64,000 nucleotides of DNA, from NCBI RefSeq assembly GCF_030849025.1, contig NZ_CP118224.1, positions 3,232,501 to 3,296,500 of the forward strand, in the 5' to 3' direction. This DNA comes from Oceanimonas pelagia (GTDB lineage Bacteria; Pseudomonadota; Gammaproteobacteria; Enterobacterales; Aeromonadaceae). Positions 24,635 to 34,135 of the stretch are shown here, one piece after another. Position 1 is the stretch's first letter. Every line of letters starts with the position of its first letter. The position numbers and the translations under genes are program-made. The notes under the pieces are model-generated. The model saw nothing but the letters and a program-made list of their open reading frames with translations, was not told the DNA's origin and made no database searches.

Positions 24635-24996
24635 TGGCCCGGCATGCCTTTTCACGGGAGTTACGTCTGTTAACTCCCGCTCAATTCAAAAACGTCTTCG
24701 ACAACCCCGTCAGAGCCGCCTCTCCCCACCTTACCCTGCTGGCCAAACCCAATGGTCTGGAACATCCCCGACTCGGTCTTGCCGTGCCCAAGAAAGCGCT
24801 CAAGCGCGCCGTGTGGCGCAACCGGGTAAAGCGGGTAGCGCGCGAATCCTTTCGTCTGAAGCAGCACAAGCTGCCCCCGGTCGACATTGTGGTGATCGCC
24901 AAGAAAGGCATCGGAGACGTGCCCAACGACGAGTTGTTCGAGCTGCTGGAAAGGCTATGGCGCACCCTCTCTCGCCGTTGCAAAGACTCGGCATAG
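24634..24996 (+). CDS. rnpA: Ribonuclease P protein component
   Basis: Protein cofactor of RNase P, which trims 5' leaders from tRNA precursors; it supports the catalytic RNA (whose gene is not in the window). 120 residues, basic, with the family motif [13 protein letters not shown] ([19 protein letters not shown], about residues 52-70). It shares one base with the rpmH stop and overlaps yidD by 40 bases. Confidence 0.97.
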   Translation: MARHAFSRELRLLTPAQFKNVFDNPVRAASPHLTLLAKPNGLEHPRLGLAVPKKALKRAVWRNRVKRVARESFRLKQHKLPPVDIVVIAKKGIGDVPNDELFELLERLWRTLSRRCKDSA

Positions 24997-25202
24997 GCCT
25001 GGTCAGGCTCTACCAGCTGGTCATCAGTCCCCTGCTCGGTCCCAGGTGCCGCTTTACTCCCACCTGCTCTCAATACGCCATTGAAGCCATCCGGCTCCAC
25101 GGTTTTGCAAAAGGCGGTTGGTTAACCATCAAACGTCTATTAAAATGCCACCCTTTAGGTCCAAGCGGCCACGATCCGGTCCCGACAAAGCGAAGAAACT
25201 GA
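24957..25202 (+). CDS. yidD: Membrane protein insertion efficiency factor YidD
   Basis: An 81-residue peripheral inner-membrane protein that helps YidC insert proteins. Family hallmarks: [28 protein letters not shown] and the tail [16 protein letters not shown]. The cysteines of RCRF-PTCS and KCHP are conserved. Starts at 24957 inside rnpA with GGAAAGG as ribosome-binding site, and stops four bases before yidC. This overlapping layout is usual for the rpmH-rnpA-yidD-yidC cluster. Confidence 0.95.
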   Translation: MAHPLSPLQRLGIGLVRLYQLVISPLLGPRCRFTPTCSQYAIEAIRLHGFAKGGWLTIKRLLKCHPLGPSGHDPVPTKRRN

Positions 25203-25206
25203 CACT

Positions 25207-26868
25207 ATGGAATCCCAACGCAACATACTTGTTATTGCGCTGCTGCTGGTGAGCTTTCTCATCTGGCAACAGTGGCAGACGGATAAGGCGCCCCAGCCAG
25301 AAACGGCGCAGCAAAGCACTCAAACCAGCACGGGCGATGACAGCTTTATTCCCGAGTCGGACCAGGCCGGCGGCGAAGTGCCCGCCGACGCCCCCGTGGT
25401 CGCCAGCCGCCAGCTGGTCACCATTGTCTCCGACACCCTGGAGCTGACCATCGACACCCAGGGCGGCGACATTGTGCGTGCCGAGCTGCTGGAACATAAC
25501 GACGAGCTCAATTCCGACGACAAGTTCGTGCTGCTGAGCAATGGCGCCAACTTCGTCAACGTGGCGCAAAGCGGTCTTATCGGCCGCGACGGCCCCGACG
25601 CCAGCGCCGACGGACGCCCGGTCTACCAGGCCGAGCAGGGCGAATACCGCCTGGCCGAAGATGCAGACCGCCTGAGCGTGCCGCTGACCTTCACCAACGA
25701 GGCCGGCGTCACCTTCACCAAAACCTTCACCCTGGAGCGCGGCCGCTACGTGGTGGGAGTGAGCTACGACATTCGCAACCAGAGCGACAAGCCGGTTCAG
25801 GCCCAGCTCTACGCCCAGCTCAAACAAAGCGAGAGCAAGCCCGGTGACGACGGCGGCAGCATGCTGATGGCCTCCGCCTACCGCGGCCCGGCCTACTCCA
25901 CCAGCGAAACCCGCTACAGCAAGTACACCTTCCAGGACGTGCGTGAAGCCAATCTCAACCAGACCACCGAAGGCGGCTGGGTCGGCATGCTGCAGCACTA
26001 CTTCGTGTCTGCCTGGGTGGCCCCGGAAAACGGCGAAAACCAGCTGTATACCCGCTTCCTGAACAATCAGGGCCAGGGCATTATCGGCTTCAAGGCCCCG
26101 GTCACTACCGTAGCGCCGGGTGCCGAGCAGAGCCTGAGCGCCAGGCTGTGGCTGGGTCCCAAGCTGCAGGATGAAATGGCCGTGGTGGCTCCCAACCTGG
26201 ATCTGACCGTGGACTACGGCTGGCTGTGGTTCATCGCCCAGCCGCTGTTCAAGCTGCTGCAGTTCCTGCAGAGCTTTGTGGTCAACTGGGGTCTGGCCAT
26301 CGTGCTCACCACCTTTGTGGTGCGCGGCATCATGTATCCGCTGACCAAGGCCCAGTACACCTCCATGGCCAAGATGCGTATGCTGCAGCCCAAGCTGATG
26401 GCCCTGCGCGAGCGCTACGGCGACGACCGCCAGAAGATGTCTCAGGGCATGATGGAGCTGTACAAGAAGGAAAAGGTCAACCCGCTCGGCGGCTGTCTGC
26501 CCATCCTGATCCAGATGCCCATCTTCATCTCCCTGTACTGGGTGCTGATGGAATCCGTTGAGCTGCGTCACGCCCCCTTCATGCTGTGGATTGACGATCT
26601 GTCGGTGCGCGATCCCTACTTCGTGCTGCCCATTCTGATGGGTGCCAGCATGTACGTGATTCAGAAGATGAGCCCGACCACCATCACCGACCCGATGCAG
26701 CAGAAGGTGATGCAGTTTATGCCCATCATCTTTACCTTCTTCTTCCTGTGGTTCCCCGCCGGTCTGACCCTGTACTGGCTGGTGAGCAACGTGGTCACCA
26801 TCTCCCAGCAGTGGTACATCTTCCGCCAGCTGGAGAAGAAGGGCCTGCACAGCAAGGCCGCCTCCTGA
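25207..26868 (+). CDS. yidC: Membrane protein insertase YidC
   Basis: Inserts and folds inner-membrane proteins, alone or with SecYEG. 553 residues (E. coli 548). An N-terminal membrane anchor (residues 5-20, [15 protein letters not shown]) is followed by a periplasmic domain of about 320 residues, then five membrane segments. The hydrophilic-groove arginine is in [14 protein letters not shown] (about Arg373), and the cytoplasmic [20 protein letters not shown] loop and the [23 protein letters not shown] segment are conserved. An intrinsic terminator follows, then mnmE. Confidence 0.98.
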   Translation: MESQRNILVIALLLVSFLIWQQWQTDKAPQPETAQQSTQTSTGDDSFIPESDQAGGEVPADAPVVASRQLVTIVSDTLELTIDTQGGDIVRAELLEHNDELNSDDKFVLLSNGANFVNVAQSGLIGRDGPDASADGRPVYQAEQGEYRLAEDADRLSVPLTFTNEAGVTFTKTFTLERGRYVVGVSYDIRNQSDKPVQAQLYAQLKQSESKPGDDGGSMLMASAYRGPAYSTSETRYSKYTFQDVREANLNQTTEGGWVGMLQHYFVSAWVAPENGENQLYTRFLNNQGQGIIGFKAPVTTVAPGAEQSLSARLWLGPKLQDEMAVVAPNLDLTVDYGWLWFIAQPLFKLLQFLQSFVVNWGLAIVLTTFVVRGIMYPLTKAQYTSMAKMRMLQPKLMALRERYGDDRQKMSQGMMELYKKEKVNPLGGCLPILIQMPIFISLYWVLMESVELRHAPFMLWIDDLSVRDPYFVLPILMGASMYVIQKMSPTTITDPMQQKVMQFMPIIFTFFFLWFPAGLTLYWLVSNVVTISQQWYIFRQLEKKGLHSKAAS

Positions 26869-26904
26869 GGTCACTGGCCCGAGCGGCGTTAACGCAATAC
26901 ACTG

Positions 26905-26928
26905 GGCGGCCTGAGGGCCGCCTTTTTT
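26905..26928 (+). terminator. Intrinsic terminator of rpmH-yidC
   Basis: The stem GGCGGCC / GGCCGCC with the loop TGAG and six T's (26923-26928). Confidence 0.9.
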
Positions 26929-26986
26929 ATTGGCGGACATCACCGCCATACTGAACCGAACAGCTAATTCCGGAGTAACAGAACCC

Positions 26987-28348
26987 ATGTCCAACGACAC
27001 CATTGTCGCTCAGGCCACCGCCCCCGGACGCGGCGGCGTCGGCATTATTCGCGTTTCCGGCCCCCGGGCCGAGGCCGTGGCCCGGGCCGTGCTGGGCAAG
27101 GTGCCCAGAGTGCGCTACGCCGACTACCTGCCGTTCAGGGACGAACAGGGCACGGTGCTGGATCAGGGCATCGCCCTGCTGTTCAAGGGGCCCAACAGCT
27201 TTACCGGCGAAGACGTACTCGAACTGCAGGGGCACGGCGGTCCCGTGGTGCTGGACATGCTGGTGCGCCGCATTCTGGCCCTGCCCGGCCTGCGCCCGGC
27301 CCGGGCCGGCGAGTTCAGCGAGCGGGCCTTTCTCAACGACAAGCTGGATCTGGCCCAGGCCGAGGCCATTGCCGATCTGATTGAAGCGTCCAGCGAGCAG
27401 GCCGCCCGCTCGGCGCTGCAGTCGCTGCAGGGGGAGTTTTCCACCCGGGTGCACGGCCTGGTGGAAGCGCTTACTCACCTGCGCATCTATGTAGAAGCCG
27501 CCATCGACTTTCCCGACGAGGAAGTGGACTTTCTTTCCGACGGCAAGATTGCCGGCGAGCTGTACGGCATCATGGACCGGCTGGCCGAGGTGCAGCGGGA
27601 GGCCCGCCAGGGTGCCATCATGCGTGAAGGCATGAAGGTGGTGATCGCCGGCCGGCCCAACGCCGGCAAGTCCAGCCTGCTCAACGCCCTGGCCGGCAAG
27701 GAATCCGCCATTGTCACCGACATTGCCGGCACCACCCGGGACGTGCTGCGGGAGTACATTCACCTGGACGGCATGCCCCTGCACATTATCGACACCGCCG
27801 GCCTGCGCGAGGCCAGCGACGCGGTGGAGCGCATCGGCATCGAGCGGGCCTGGGCCGAAATCGAGCAGGCCGACCGCATTCTGTTTATGGTGGACGGCAC
27901 CACCACCACGGCGCTGCACCCGAAAGACATCTGGCCCGACTTTATCGACCGGCTGCCGGCCCATATCGGCCTGACCGTGGTACGCAACAAGGCGGATCTC
28001 ACCGGCGAGCCGCTCACCGTGAGCAGCGACGGCGAGCACCCGGTATATCCCATCTCCGCCCGCACCGGCGAAGGGGTGGAGGCGCTCAAGGAGCACCTGA
28101 AAGCCTGCATGGGCTTTCAGGGCGGCGGCGAAGGTGGCTTCAGCGCCCGACAGCGCCACCTGGACGCCCTGCACCACGCCGATCAGCACCTGATCATGGC
28201 CAGAGAGCAGCTGGAAGTATACATGGCCGGCGAGCTGGTGGCGGAAGAACTGCGCCTGGCCCAGGAGCAACTCAGCCAGATCACCGGCGAGTTCACCTCC
28301 GATGATTTGCTGGGCAGGATTTTTTCGTCGTTTTGTATCGGCAAGTAA
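26987..28348 (+). CDS. mnmE: tRNA modification GTPase MnmE
   Basis: With MnmG forms (carboxymethyl)aminomethyl-uridine at tRNA wobble position 34. 453 residues (E. coli 454). The N-terminal folate-binding domain begins [20 protein letters not shown]. The G domain (about 215-375) has G1 [10 protein letters not shown], the TTRD loop, G3 DTAGLRE and G4 NKAD. The C-terminus ends with the catalytic Cys motif FCIGK. The start at 26987 lies after CGGAGTAACAGAACCC; an upstream in-frame ATG (26930) sits on the yidC terminator and is rejected. Confidence 0.98.
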   Translation: MSNDTIVAQATAPGRGGVGIIRVSGPRAEAVARAVLGKVPRVRYADYLPFRDEQGTVLDQGIALLFKGPNSFTGEDVLELQGHGGPVVLDMLVRRILALPGLRPARAGEFSERAFLNDKLDLAQAEAIADLIEASSEQAARSALQSLQGEFSTRVHGLVEALTHLRIYVEAAIDFPDEEVDFLSDGKIAGELYGIMDRLAEVQREARQGAIMREGMKVVIAGRPNAGKSSLLNALAGKESAIVTDIAGTTRDVLREYIHLDGMPLHIIDTAGLREASDAVERIGIERAWAEIEQADRILFMVDGTTTTALHPKDIWPDFIDRLPAHIGLTVVRNKADLTGEPLTVSSDGEHPVYPISARTGEGVEALKEHLKACMGFQGGGEGGFSARQRHLDALHHADQHLIMAREQLEVYMAGELVAEELRLAQEQLSQITGEFTSDDLLGRIFSSFCIGK

Positions 28349-28367
28349 CCCTTGCCGGGAGGCAACC

Positions 28368-28733
28368 ATGTGGTTAATCGATCAACGGGCCGAACAGGCC
28401 ATCAGTCAGGCTCGGCGGGAAGGGCTGTTCGACCACCTGTCCGGTGCCGGCCGGCCCCAGCAGCTGGAAGACGACAGCCTGGTGCCCGCGCACCTGCGCG
28501 CCGGTTACCGGCTGCTGAAAAACGCCGGCTACCTGCCGCCGGAGCTGGAAGCCCGCAAGGAATACCTGCGGCTGACGGATCTGCTGGCCGCCACCGAGCA
28601 TCACACCGAGAGGGAAAAACTGGAGCGCGATTTGCGCCGGCTGGAGATCCTGCTGGGCGAGCGCTTTCGCGAGCTGCCGGTGGCGCTCACGCAGCGGGTG
28701 CTGCACGTCCGGAAAACATCAGGGCCAGCATAA
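28368..28733 (+). CDS. DUF1992 (DnaJ-homologue subfamily C28-type) protein
   Basis: A 121-residue soluble, charged protein of the DUF1992 family (E. coli YhdN-like); function unknown despite the DnaJ-C28 name, and no J domain is present. Conserved core: IDQRAEQAISQARREGLFDHLSGAGRP and LKNAGYLPPELEARKE. The start follows GGGAGGCAACC. It lies 19 bases after mnmE, possibly in the same transcript. Its last 47 bases overlap, tail to tail, with the end of the metal-transporter permease gene on the other strand. Confidence 0.82.
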   Translation: MWLIDQRAEQAISQARREGLFDHLSGAGRPQQLEDDSLVPAHLRAGYRLLKNAGYLPPELEARKEYLRLTDLLAATEHHTEREKLERDLRRLEILLGERFRELPVALTQRVLHVRKTSGPA

Positions 28734-29511
28734 ACAACACCATCATCAGCAGCACTATGGTGGGTGCCGGGGCGCTGTCGAGAAAGAACGACAGATAGAC
28801 GCCCGCCAGAGACGCCAGCACCGCCGCCAGCACCGCCCACAGCAGCATCAGGCCAAAACGGCGGGTCAGCAGAAAGGCGGTGGCACCGGGGGTGATCAGC
28901 AGGGCGATGGCCAGCAAAATGCCCACCGACTTCAGTGCCGCCACTATGGTCAGGGTAAGCAGGCACAACAAACCGTAGTGCAGCCAGCCTACCCTGAGCC
29001 CCACCGCCCTGGCCTGCACCGGATCAAAGGCGTGCAGCAAAAAGTCCTTCCACTTCATGGCCAGCACCAGCACGGTGAGCAGGGCCACGGCCCCGGTTTC
29101 CATAATGTCCCAACGGCCCACCCCGAGCATGTCGCCAAACAGAATATGATCCAGATGCACCTCGGTGCTGATGCTCACATACACCAGCAGACCGAGCCCG
29201 AACATGCCGGAAAATACAATGCCCATCACGGTGTCCTGGCGCACACGGCTGTTGGCGGAAAGAAAGCCGATGCTGAGGGCGCACACCATGCCGGCGCCAA
29301 AGGCGCCCAACGCCAGCGGCACGCCCGCCAGATAGGCCAGCACCACACCGGGAAACACGCCATGGCTCATGGCATCCCCCATCAGCGCCCAGCCTCTGAG
29401 CACCAGAAAACACGACAGCAGCGCCGCCGGCACCGCAATCAGGGCCGAAATGATCAGCGCCTGGGTCATAAAGGCGAACTGAAAGGGCAGCAGCAAATCC
29501 GGCAGGCTCAT
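28687..29511 (-). CDS. sitD: Mn/Fe ABC transporter permease, second subunit (SitD/YfeD-like)
   Basis: A 274-residue inner-membrane permease of the ABC-3 (metal) family with about eight hydrophobic segments. Typical motifs: LRGWALMGDAMSHGVFPGVVLAY near the N-terminus and GILLAIALLITPGATAFLLTRR toward the C-terminus. It is last in a four-gene operon and its start overlaps the upstream permease by four bases. Two distinct permeases with one binding protein and one ATPase is the SitABCD/YfeABCD layout rather than ZnuABC, so manganese and ferrous iron are the likely cargo. Confidence 0.86.
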   Translation of the reverse strand: MSLPDLLLPFQFAFMTQALIISALIAVPAALLSCFLVLRGWALMGDAMSHGVFPGVVLAYLAGVPLALGAFGAGMVCALSIGFLSANSRVRQDTVMGIVFSGMFGLGLLVYVSISTEVHLDHILFGDMLGVGRWDIMETGAVALLTVLVLAMKWKDFLLHAFDPVQARAVGLRVGWLHYGLLCLLTLTIVAALKSVGILLAIALLITPGATAFLLTRRFGLMLLWAVLAAVLASLAGVYLSFFLDSAPAPTIVLLMMVLFMLALMFSGRAAPAA

Positions 29512-30365
29512 GAGCGCCCTTCCCGTGCCAGCCCGGCACGCCGGCGGGCGGCCAGATAGCCGTGCCTGGGAGCAAACACAAAGACCAGCACAAAGATCAG
29601 GGTCTGCAGCACCACGATCAGGCCGCCGGTGGCGCCGTCGAGAAAATAACTGGCATAGGCCCCCAGGCCACTGGTAAGCGTGCCAAGGCCAACGGCGATC
29701 ACCAGCAGCACCGGAAAGCGGTCGGTGAGCAAATAGGCGGTGGCGCCGGGGGTCACCACCATGCAGACCACCAGAAAGGCGCCCACCGTCTGCATGGCAG
29801 CCACCGTGCAGGCCGCCAGCAGGGTAAAGAACAGCAGTTTGATGTGCATGGGATTAATGCCCACCGAGCGAGCCTGGTGCTCGTCAAAAAACACCACCAG
29901 CAGATCCTTCCATTTGCACAGCAGCACCAGCAGGGAGGTCACAGCGATGATCACCAGCTGGATAATATCAAAGGGATCGATGGCCAGAATGTTGCCCAGC
30001 ACTATGGTACGAATGTTCACCGCCATCGGCCTGAGCGACATCATGAACAGCCCGAGAGCGAAAAAGCCCGAGAAAATCAGGCCGATGATCACGTCTTCCC
30101 TGAGTTTGCTGCGCTGATGCAGCAGCAGCATGGCACCGGCGGCCAGGCCACCGGCCACAAAGGCGCCCAGGGAAAACGGCAGCCCCAGCAGGTAGGCGCC
30201 GGCCACCCCGGGCACGATGGCGTGGGACAGGGCATCGCCGATCAGCGACCAGCCCTTGAGCATCAGGTAGCAGGACAGAAAGGCGCACACCCCCCCCACC
30301 AGCGCCGACACCCAGATGGCGTTGATCATGTAACCGTAACCAAAGGGCTCAAGCAGAGTCGTCAT
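29508..30365 (-). CDS. sitC: Mn/Fe ABC transporter permease, first subunit (SitC/YfeC-like)
   Basis: A 285-residue ABC-3 family permease. Visible family motifs are [24 protein letters not shown] and [23 protein letters not shown], with about eight membrane segments. It overlaps the ATPase gene by 17 bases upstream and sitD by four bases downstream. Paired with SitD it forms the heterodimeric membrane channel of the importer. Confidence 0.87.
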   Translation of the reverse strand: MTTLLEPFGYGYMINAIWVSALVGGVCAFLSCYLMLKGWSLIGDALSHAIVPGVAGAYLLGLPFSLGAFVAGGLAAGAMLLLHQRSKLREDVIIGLIFSGFFALGLFMMSLRPMAVNIRTIVLGNILAIDPFDIIQLVIIAVTSLLVLLCKWKDLLVVFFDEHQARSVGINPMHIKLLFFTLLAACTVAAMQTVGAFLVVCMVVTPGATAYLLTDRFPVLLVIAVGLGTLTSGLGAYASYFLDGATGGLIVVLQTLIFVLVFVFAPRHGYLAARRRAGLAREGRS

Positions 30366-31242
30366 CGCTTCGCTCCCGTTCGGCCCGGCCTTTCCGGCTC
30401 TGCACCTGGCCGCCCTCTATGATCAGCGGCCGCTCGTCGTCGCTGATCACACCGATGGAGGCGCTTTTTCCGGTGAGCATGAAATGACGCAGCACGCCGC
30501 CAAAGGCCTGCTCCAGGTTGGCCTGGTTAAAAGTGCTGGCGGTAGTGCCGTGAGCCAGTACCGTACCCTTGATGAGAATGGTGCGGTCACAGAACTCGGG
30601 CACCGAGCCCAGATTGTGGGTAGACACCAGCATCACCCGGCCCTCGTCGCGCAACTCCCGCAGCAGGGTGATGATGCGATCCTCGGTTTTCACGTCCACT
30701 CCGGTAAAGGGCTCATCGAGCAGGATCACCCGGCCGTCCTGAGCCAGGGCCCGGGCCAGAAACACCCGCTTCTTCTGGCCGCCGGAAAGCTCGCCGATCT
30801 GGCGATAACGGCAGTCGCTCATGCCCACTCGCGCCAGCGCCCGCTCCACCGCACGGTGATCCGCCTGTTTCGGCCGGCGCAGCAGGCCCATGTGGCCGTA
30901 GCGGCCCATCATCACCACGTCTTCCACCAGCACCGGAAAATTCCAGTCCACCTCCTCCGACTGAGGCACATAGGCCACCGCATTGCTGCGCAGTGCCGCC
31001 GCCACCGGCTGGCCCAGCACGCGAATATCGCCGGTCGCCAGCCGCACAAAGCCCATAATCGCCTTGAACAGGGTCGACTTGCCGGAGCCGTTCACCCCCA
31101 CCAGGGCGGCAATAGTGCCCAGGGGCAGGTGAAAACTGGCGTCGCGCAGGCCGCTGTGACCGTTGCGGTAGGTCACGGTTACCCGCTGCACCACCAGGCC
31201 GGCGCCATCGGGCGAGGCGGCCAGGGTGTCGATGGTGCTCAT
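30349..31242 (-). CDS. sitB: Mn/Fe ABC transporter ATP-binding protein (SitB/YfeB-like)
   Basis: A 297-residue ATPase. Walker [11 protein letters not shown] (about residues 45-54), signature [17 protein letters not shown], Walker [13 protein letters not shown] and switch histidine in VSTHNLG. The start at 31242 ([13 protein letters not shown]) overlaps the binding-protein stop (ATGA) as expected in this operon; much longer in-frame starts would lie inside sitA. A 45-residue C-terminal extension after the core is similar to other YfeB proteins. Confidence 0.88.
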   Translation of the reverse strand: MSTIDTLAASPDGAGLVVQRVTVTYRNGHSGLRDASFHLPLGTIAALVGVNGSGKSTLFKAIMGFVRLATGDIRVLGQPVAAALRSNAVAYVPQSEEVDWNFPVLVEDVVMMGRYGHMGLLRRPKQADHRAVERALARVGMSDCRYRQIGELSGGQKKRVFLARALAQDGRVILLDEPFTGVDVKTEDRIITLLRELRDEGRVMLVSTHNLGSVPEFCDRTILIKGTVLAHGTTASTFNQANLEQAFGGVLRHFMLTGKSASIGVISDDERPLIIEGGQVQSRKGRAERERSDDDSA

Positions 31243-32147
31243 TTCAGCCCCTCGGTCAGCCCCCGAGCAATGGTCTGCGAAGTCACCCGCAGCAAATCGA
31301 GGTAGGTGGGCACGGGGCCGTCCGGCTCGCTCAGGGAATCCACATAAAGCACGCCACCGTAGTGCGCTCCGGTTTCCCGGGCTACCTGGCGGGCTGACTT
31401 GTCGGAAATGGTGCTTTCGCTGAACACCGCCGGAATACGGTGCTCGCGCACGGTGTCGATAACCCGGCGCACCTGCTGGGGGGTGCCCTGTTGATCGGCA
31501 TTGATCGGCCACAGATACAGCTCCTTCAAACCATAATCCCGGGCCAGGTAGGAAAAGGCGCCCTCGCTGGTCACCAGCCAGCGCTGATGTTCGGGAATGG
31601 TGGCAAACAGGGCCCGCAGGGGGGCGGTCTCGGCGATGATGCGCGCCTTGTAGGCCTCGGCATTGGCCCGGTAGACCGCGGCATTGGCCGGGTCGTATTG
31701 CACCAGGGCGGCGAGAATGTTGTCGACGTAAATCAGGGCGTTGTCGGGCGACATCCAGGCGTGCGGATTGGGCTTGCCGCGATAGGGGCCTTCATCAATG
31801 CCGATGGGCGTGATGCCCTCGCTCACCACCACCTCCGGCACGTTTTTCAGGTTCTGGTAGAAGCGCTCGAACCACAGCTCCAGATTAAGGCCGTTGGACA
31901 GCAACAACCGGGCATCGTGGGCGCGCAGCATGTCGCCGGGCGTGGGCTGGTATTCGTGGATTTCGGCCCCCGGCCTGGTGATGGACTCCACCACGGCGGC
32001 GCTGCCGGCCACGTTCTGTGCCATGTCGGCGATCACGGTAAAGGTGGTCACCACCCGGAACTTTTCCTGCGCGCCGACCGGCGCTGTTGCCAGCACCAGC
32101 AACAGCGCCAGAGCTCGCAATGCGTGTTTGATGATGCTGTCAGCCAT
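31239..32147 (-). CDS. sitA: Mn/Fe ABC transporter periplasmic metal-binding protein (SitA/YfeA-like)
   Basis: A 302-residue cluster A-I metal binder. Signal peptide of about 26 residues ([15 protein letters not shown]). Metal ligands in the usual order: His in [11 protein letters not shown], His in [11 protein letters not shown], Glu in [14 protein letters not shown] and Asp in [11 protein letters not shown]. The His-His-Glu-Asp set is that of Mn/Fe binders (SitA, YfeA, PsaA) rather than the His-rich zinc-binding ZnuA. First gene of the operon; only 52 bases separate it from the LysR gene upstream, and I see no clear Fur or MntR box there. Confidence 0.88.
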   Translation of the reverse strand: MADSIIKHALRALALLLVLATAPVGAQEKFRVVTTFTVIADMAQNVAGSAAVVESITRPGAEIHEYQPTPGDMLRAHDARLLLSNGLNLELWFERFYQNLKNVPEVVVSEGITPIGIDEGPYRGKPNPHAWMSPDNALIYVDNILAALVQYDPANAAVYRANAEAYKARIIAETAPLRALFATIPEHQRWLVTSEGAFSYLARDYGLKELYLWPINADQQGTPQQVRRVIDTVREHRIPAVFSESTISDKSARQVARETGAHYGGVLYVDSLSEPDGPVPTYLDLLRVTSQTIARGLTEGLK

Positions 32148-32199
32148 GGCCCCTCCCTTATTACTCTATGATGGTGCCTGACCGGCGTTCCGGCCAGCC

Positions 32200-33072
32200 T
32201 CAGGGCTCGGCCGTGTCGCGACAGATTTCCACAAACCGGCGCAACAGGGCGGAATGGAACTTTTGCCGGTGCCACACCAGCCTGAGCGTGCGCGGCAACT
32301 CAAGGCCCACATCAATCACCGCCAGCCGCCCCCGGGCCAGCCGGTCCGCCGCCGCCAGCCGGGAGATCAGCGCCAGCCCCAGCCCCTGCTCCACCGCCTG
32401 CATCACCGCTTCCGGCGTGTTCAGCTCCAGCACCCTGCCCGGCCCGGCCAGGTGCGGTGCCAGTTCACGATCGAACTGTTCCCGGCTGCCGGAGCGGGGC
32501 TCGCGCAGCACCCAGTCACAGCCGGTCAGGCAGGCGGGCGTCAGGCACGACTGCCCCGCCAGTCCATGAGCCGGGGCGGCGATGATCAGCATTTCATCCT
32601 GCAGCCAGGGGTGAGTTTCCAGCTCGGCATGGCGGCTCTCCCCCTCAATCAGCGCCATGTCCAGCTCAAAGCGGGCCACCATGTCGCACAGGGTCTGGGT
32701 ATTGGTAATGGTGACCGCCGCCTGCAACCAGGGCTGGCGCGCCAGCAGTGCCGGCAGCAGGTAGTTGCCGATGGTCTGGCTGGCACCCAGGCGCAGCTGG
32801 CCGGCGAGCTCGCCGCCGCCCTCGAACTGCCGTTCAATATCTGCCACCCGGCTGAGCACGTCTTCCGCCAGCGGTTGCAGCCGCAGGCCCTGATCGTTGA
32901 GCTGCAGCCGGGGGTGCACCCGGTCGAACAGCGGACTGCCCAGGCGCCGTTCCAGCTCGCTCAGCGACTGGGACACCGCCCCCCGGCTCAGACAGACTTC
33001 TTCCGCCGCCTTGCCCAGGTTGCCGTGACGGGCAATGCTGGCAAACACCTGCAGTTGTTTCAGGGTGATCAT
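32200..33072 (-). CDS. LysR-family transcriptional regulator
   Basis: A 290-residue LysR regulator: N-terminal winged helix-turn-helix (ITLKQLQVFASIARHGNLGKAA with recognition helix LSRGAVSQSLSELERRLG, residues 1-60) and a C-terminal periplasmic-binding-like effector domain (about 90-285). It is divergent from a TDT-family transporter gene, and the shared 91-base gap contains a clear set of half-sites. It probably autoregulates and activates the transporter in response to that transporter's substrate. It is not part of the sit operon by orientation logic, though readthrough is possible. Confidence 0.9.
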   Translation of the reverse strand: MITLKQLQVFASIARHGNLGKAAEEVCLSRGAVSQSLSELERRLGSPLFDRVHPRLQLNDQGLRLQPLAEDVLSRVADIERQFEGGGELAGQLRLGASQTIGNYLLPALLARQPWLQAAVTITNTQTLCDMVARFELDMALIEGESRHAELETHPWLQDEMLIIAAPAHGLAGQSCLTPACLTGCDWVLREPRSGSREQFDRELAPHLAGPGRVLELNTPEAVMQAVEQGLGLALISRLAAADRLARGRLAVIDVGLELPRTLRLVWHRQKFHSALLRRFVEICRDTAEP

Positions 33073-33107
33073 TTGATTTTTCCAAATGGTTGCTTTAAAT
33101 CATTTGG
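33070..33107. promoter_or_regulatory. Operator between the LysR and TDT-transporter genes
   Basis: Three half-sites of one motif: CATTTG (33070-33075), CCAAATG (33082-33088) and CATTTGG (33101-33107). The last two form a perfect inverted repeat, CCAAATG-N12-CATTTGG. An AT-rich TATTATAAA follows at 33109-33117 and may be the transporter -10. The arrangement is typical of LysR autoregulation plus divergent activation. Confidence 0.7.
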
Positions 33108-33163
33108 ATATTATAAACGAGGTGGCTTTTTTATGATGGCGGCAGTCACTGAGGAGCGCCGTT

Positions 33164-34135
33164 ATGCTGAACACCACTCGCCATCGTCTTGCCGCCGCCC
33201 CCACCCCCATGGCCGGACTGGCCCTGGGCATTGCCAGCCTGGGCTGGTGCTGGGAAAACACCGGCCTGTTTGCCGGCCTGGCCCAAAGCCTGGGGGCCGC
33301 CATTGCCGCCGTGCTGCTGCTGATCCTCGCCGCCAAGTTTGTGCTGCATCCGCGCCGGCTGGCGGAGGATCTGGCCCACCCGGTGGTGGGCAGTGTGGTG
33401 CCCACCTTTGCCATGGCCACCATGGTGGTGTCGGCATCGCTCGACGGCACCGCCCGCGATCTGCTGTGGCTGCTGGCCACCGGGCTGCACGGGGTATTTC
33501 TGCTGGCCTTTGCCCGCCACCGGCTGCAGGCCTTTCGTCTGCACCACATGGTGCCCAGCTGGTTTGTACCGCCGGTGGGCATTATTGTGGCCGCCGTGGC
33601 CAGCCCGGGAGGCGAGCTGGCCCCCCTGGCGCAAGGGCTGATGTGGTTCGGTCTGGGGTGCTACGGCCTGTTGCTGCCGCCGATGCTGTACCGGCTGATC
33701 TTCTGTGACCAGGTGCCCGATGCCGCCAAGCCCACCATCGCCATTCTGGCGGCACCGGCCAGCCTGTCGCTGGCCGGTTACCTCACCGTGATCACTCAGC
33801 CGGATCCGCTGCTGGTGGCGGTGCTGCTGGGCATAGCGGTGCTGATGACGGCACTCATCTACCTGGCGCTGCTGCACCTGCTGCGGCTGCCGTTCAGCCC
33901 GGGCTATGCCGCCTTCACCTTTCCGCTGGTGATCGGCGCCACCGCCCTGTTCAAGGTGGCGGCCCTGGCCAGCGGCCTGGGGCTGGACGGCACCCTGCTG
34001 GCCCGGTTGGAAGGTCTGGCACAACTGGAGCTGGTGGTGGCCACCCTGATGGTAAGCTATGTGGCGCTGCGCTACGCCCTGCGCTTCACCGCCCTTGGCC
34101 GGCTGCGGGTACCGGGCCGGCAGCCGGCTCAGTAA
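33164..34135 (+). CDS. TDT-family (TehA/SLAC1-like) transporter
   Basis: A 323-residue, ten-segment membrane protein of the tellurite-resistance/dicarboxylate transporter family. Family features include TPMAGLALGIASLGW at the N-terminus and VPSWFVPPVGIIVAA in the middle. Members move malate, sulfite or other small anions; the substrate here is unknown. The ATG at 33164 is preceded by GAGGAGCG. It is divergent from the LysR regulator that probably controls it. Confidence 0.86.
   Translation: MLNTTRHRLAAAPTPMAGLALGIASLGWCWENTGLFAGLAQSLGAAIAAVLLLILAAKFVLHPRRLAEDLAHPVVGSVVPTFAMATMVVSASLDGTARDLLWLLATGLHGVFLLAFARHRLQAFRLHHMVPSWFVPPVGIIVAAVASPGGELAPLAQGLMWFGLGCYGLLLPPMLYRLIFCDQVPDAAKPTIAILAAPASLSLAGYLTVITQPDPLLVAVLLGIAVLMTALIYLALLHLLRLPFSPGYAAFTFPLVIGATALFKVAALASGLGLDGTLLARLEGLAQLELVVATLMVSYVALRYALRFTALGRLRVPGRQPAQ

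Noticed and set aside
32148-32199. Fur or MntR box before sitA
   Set aside because: The 52-base gap contains no palindrome close enough to either consensus.
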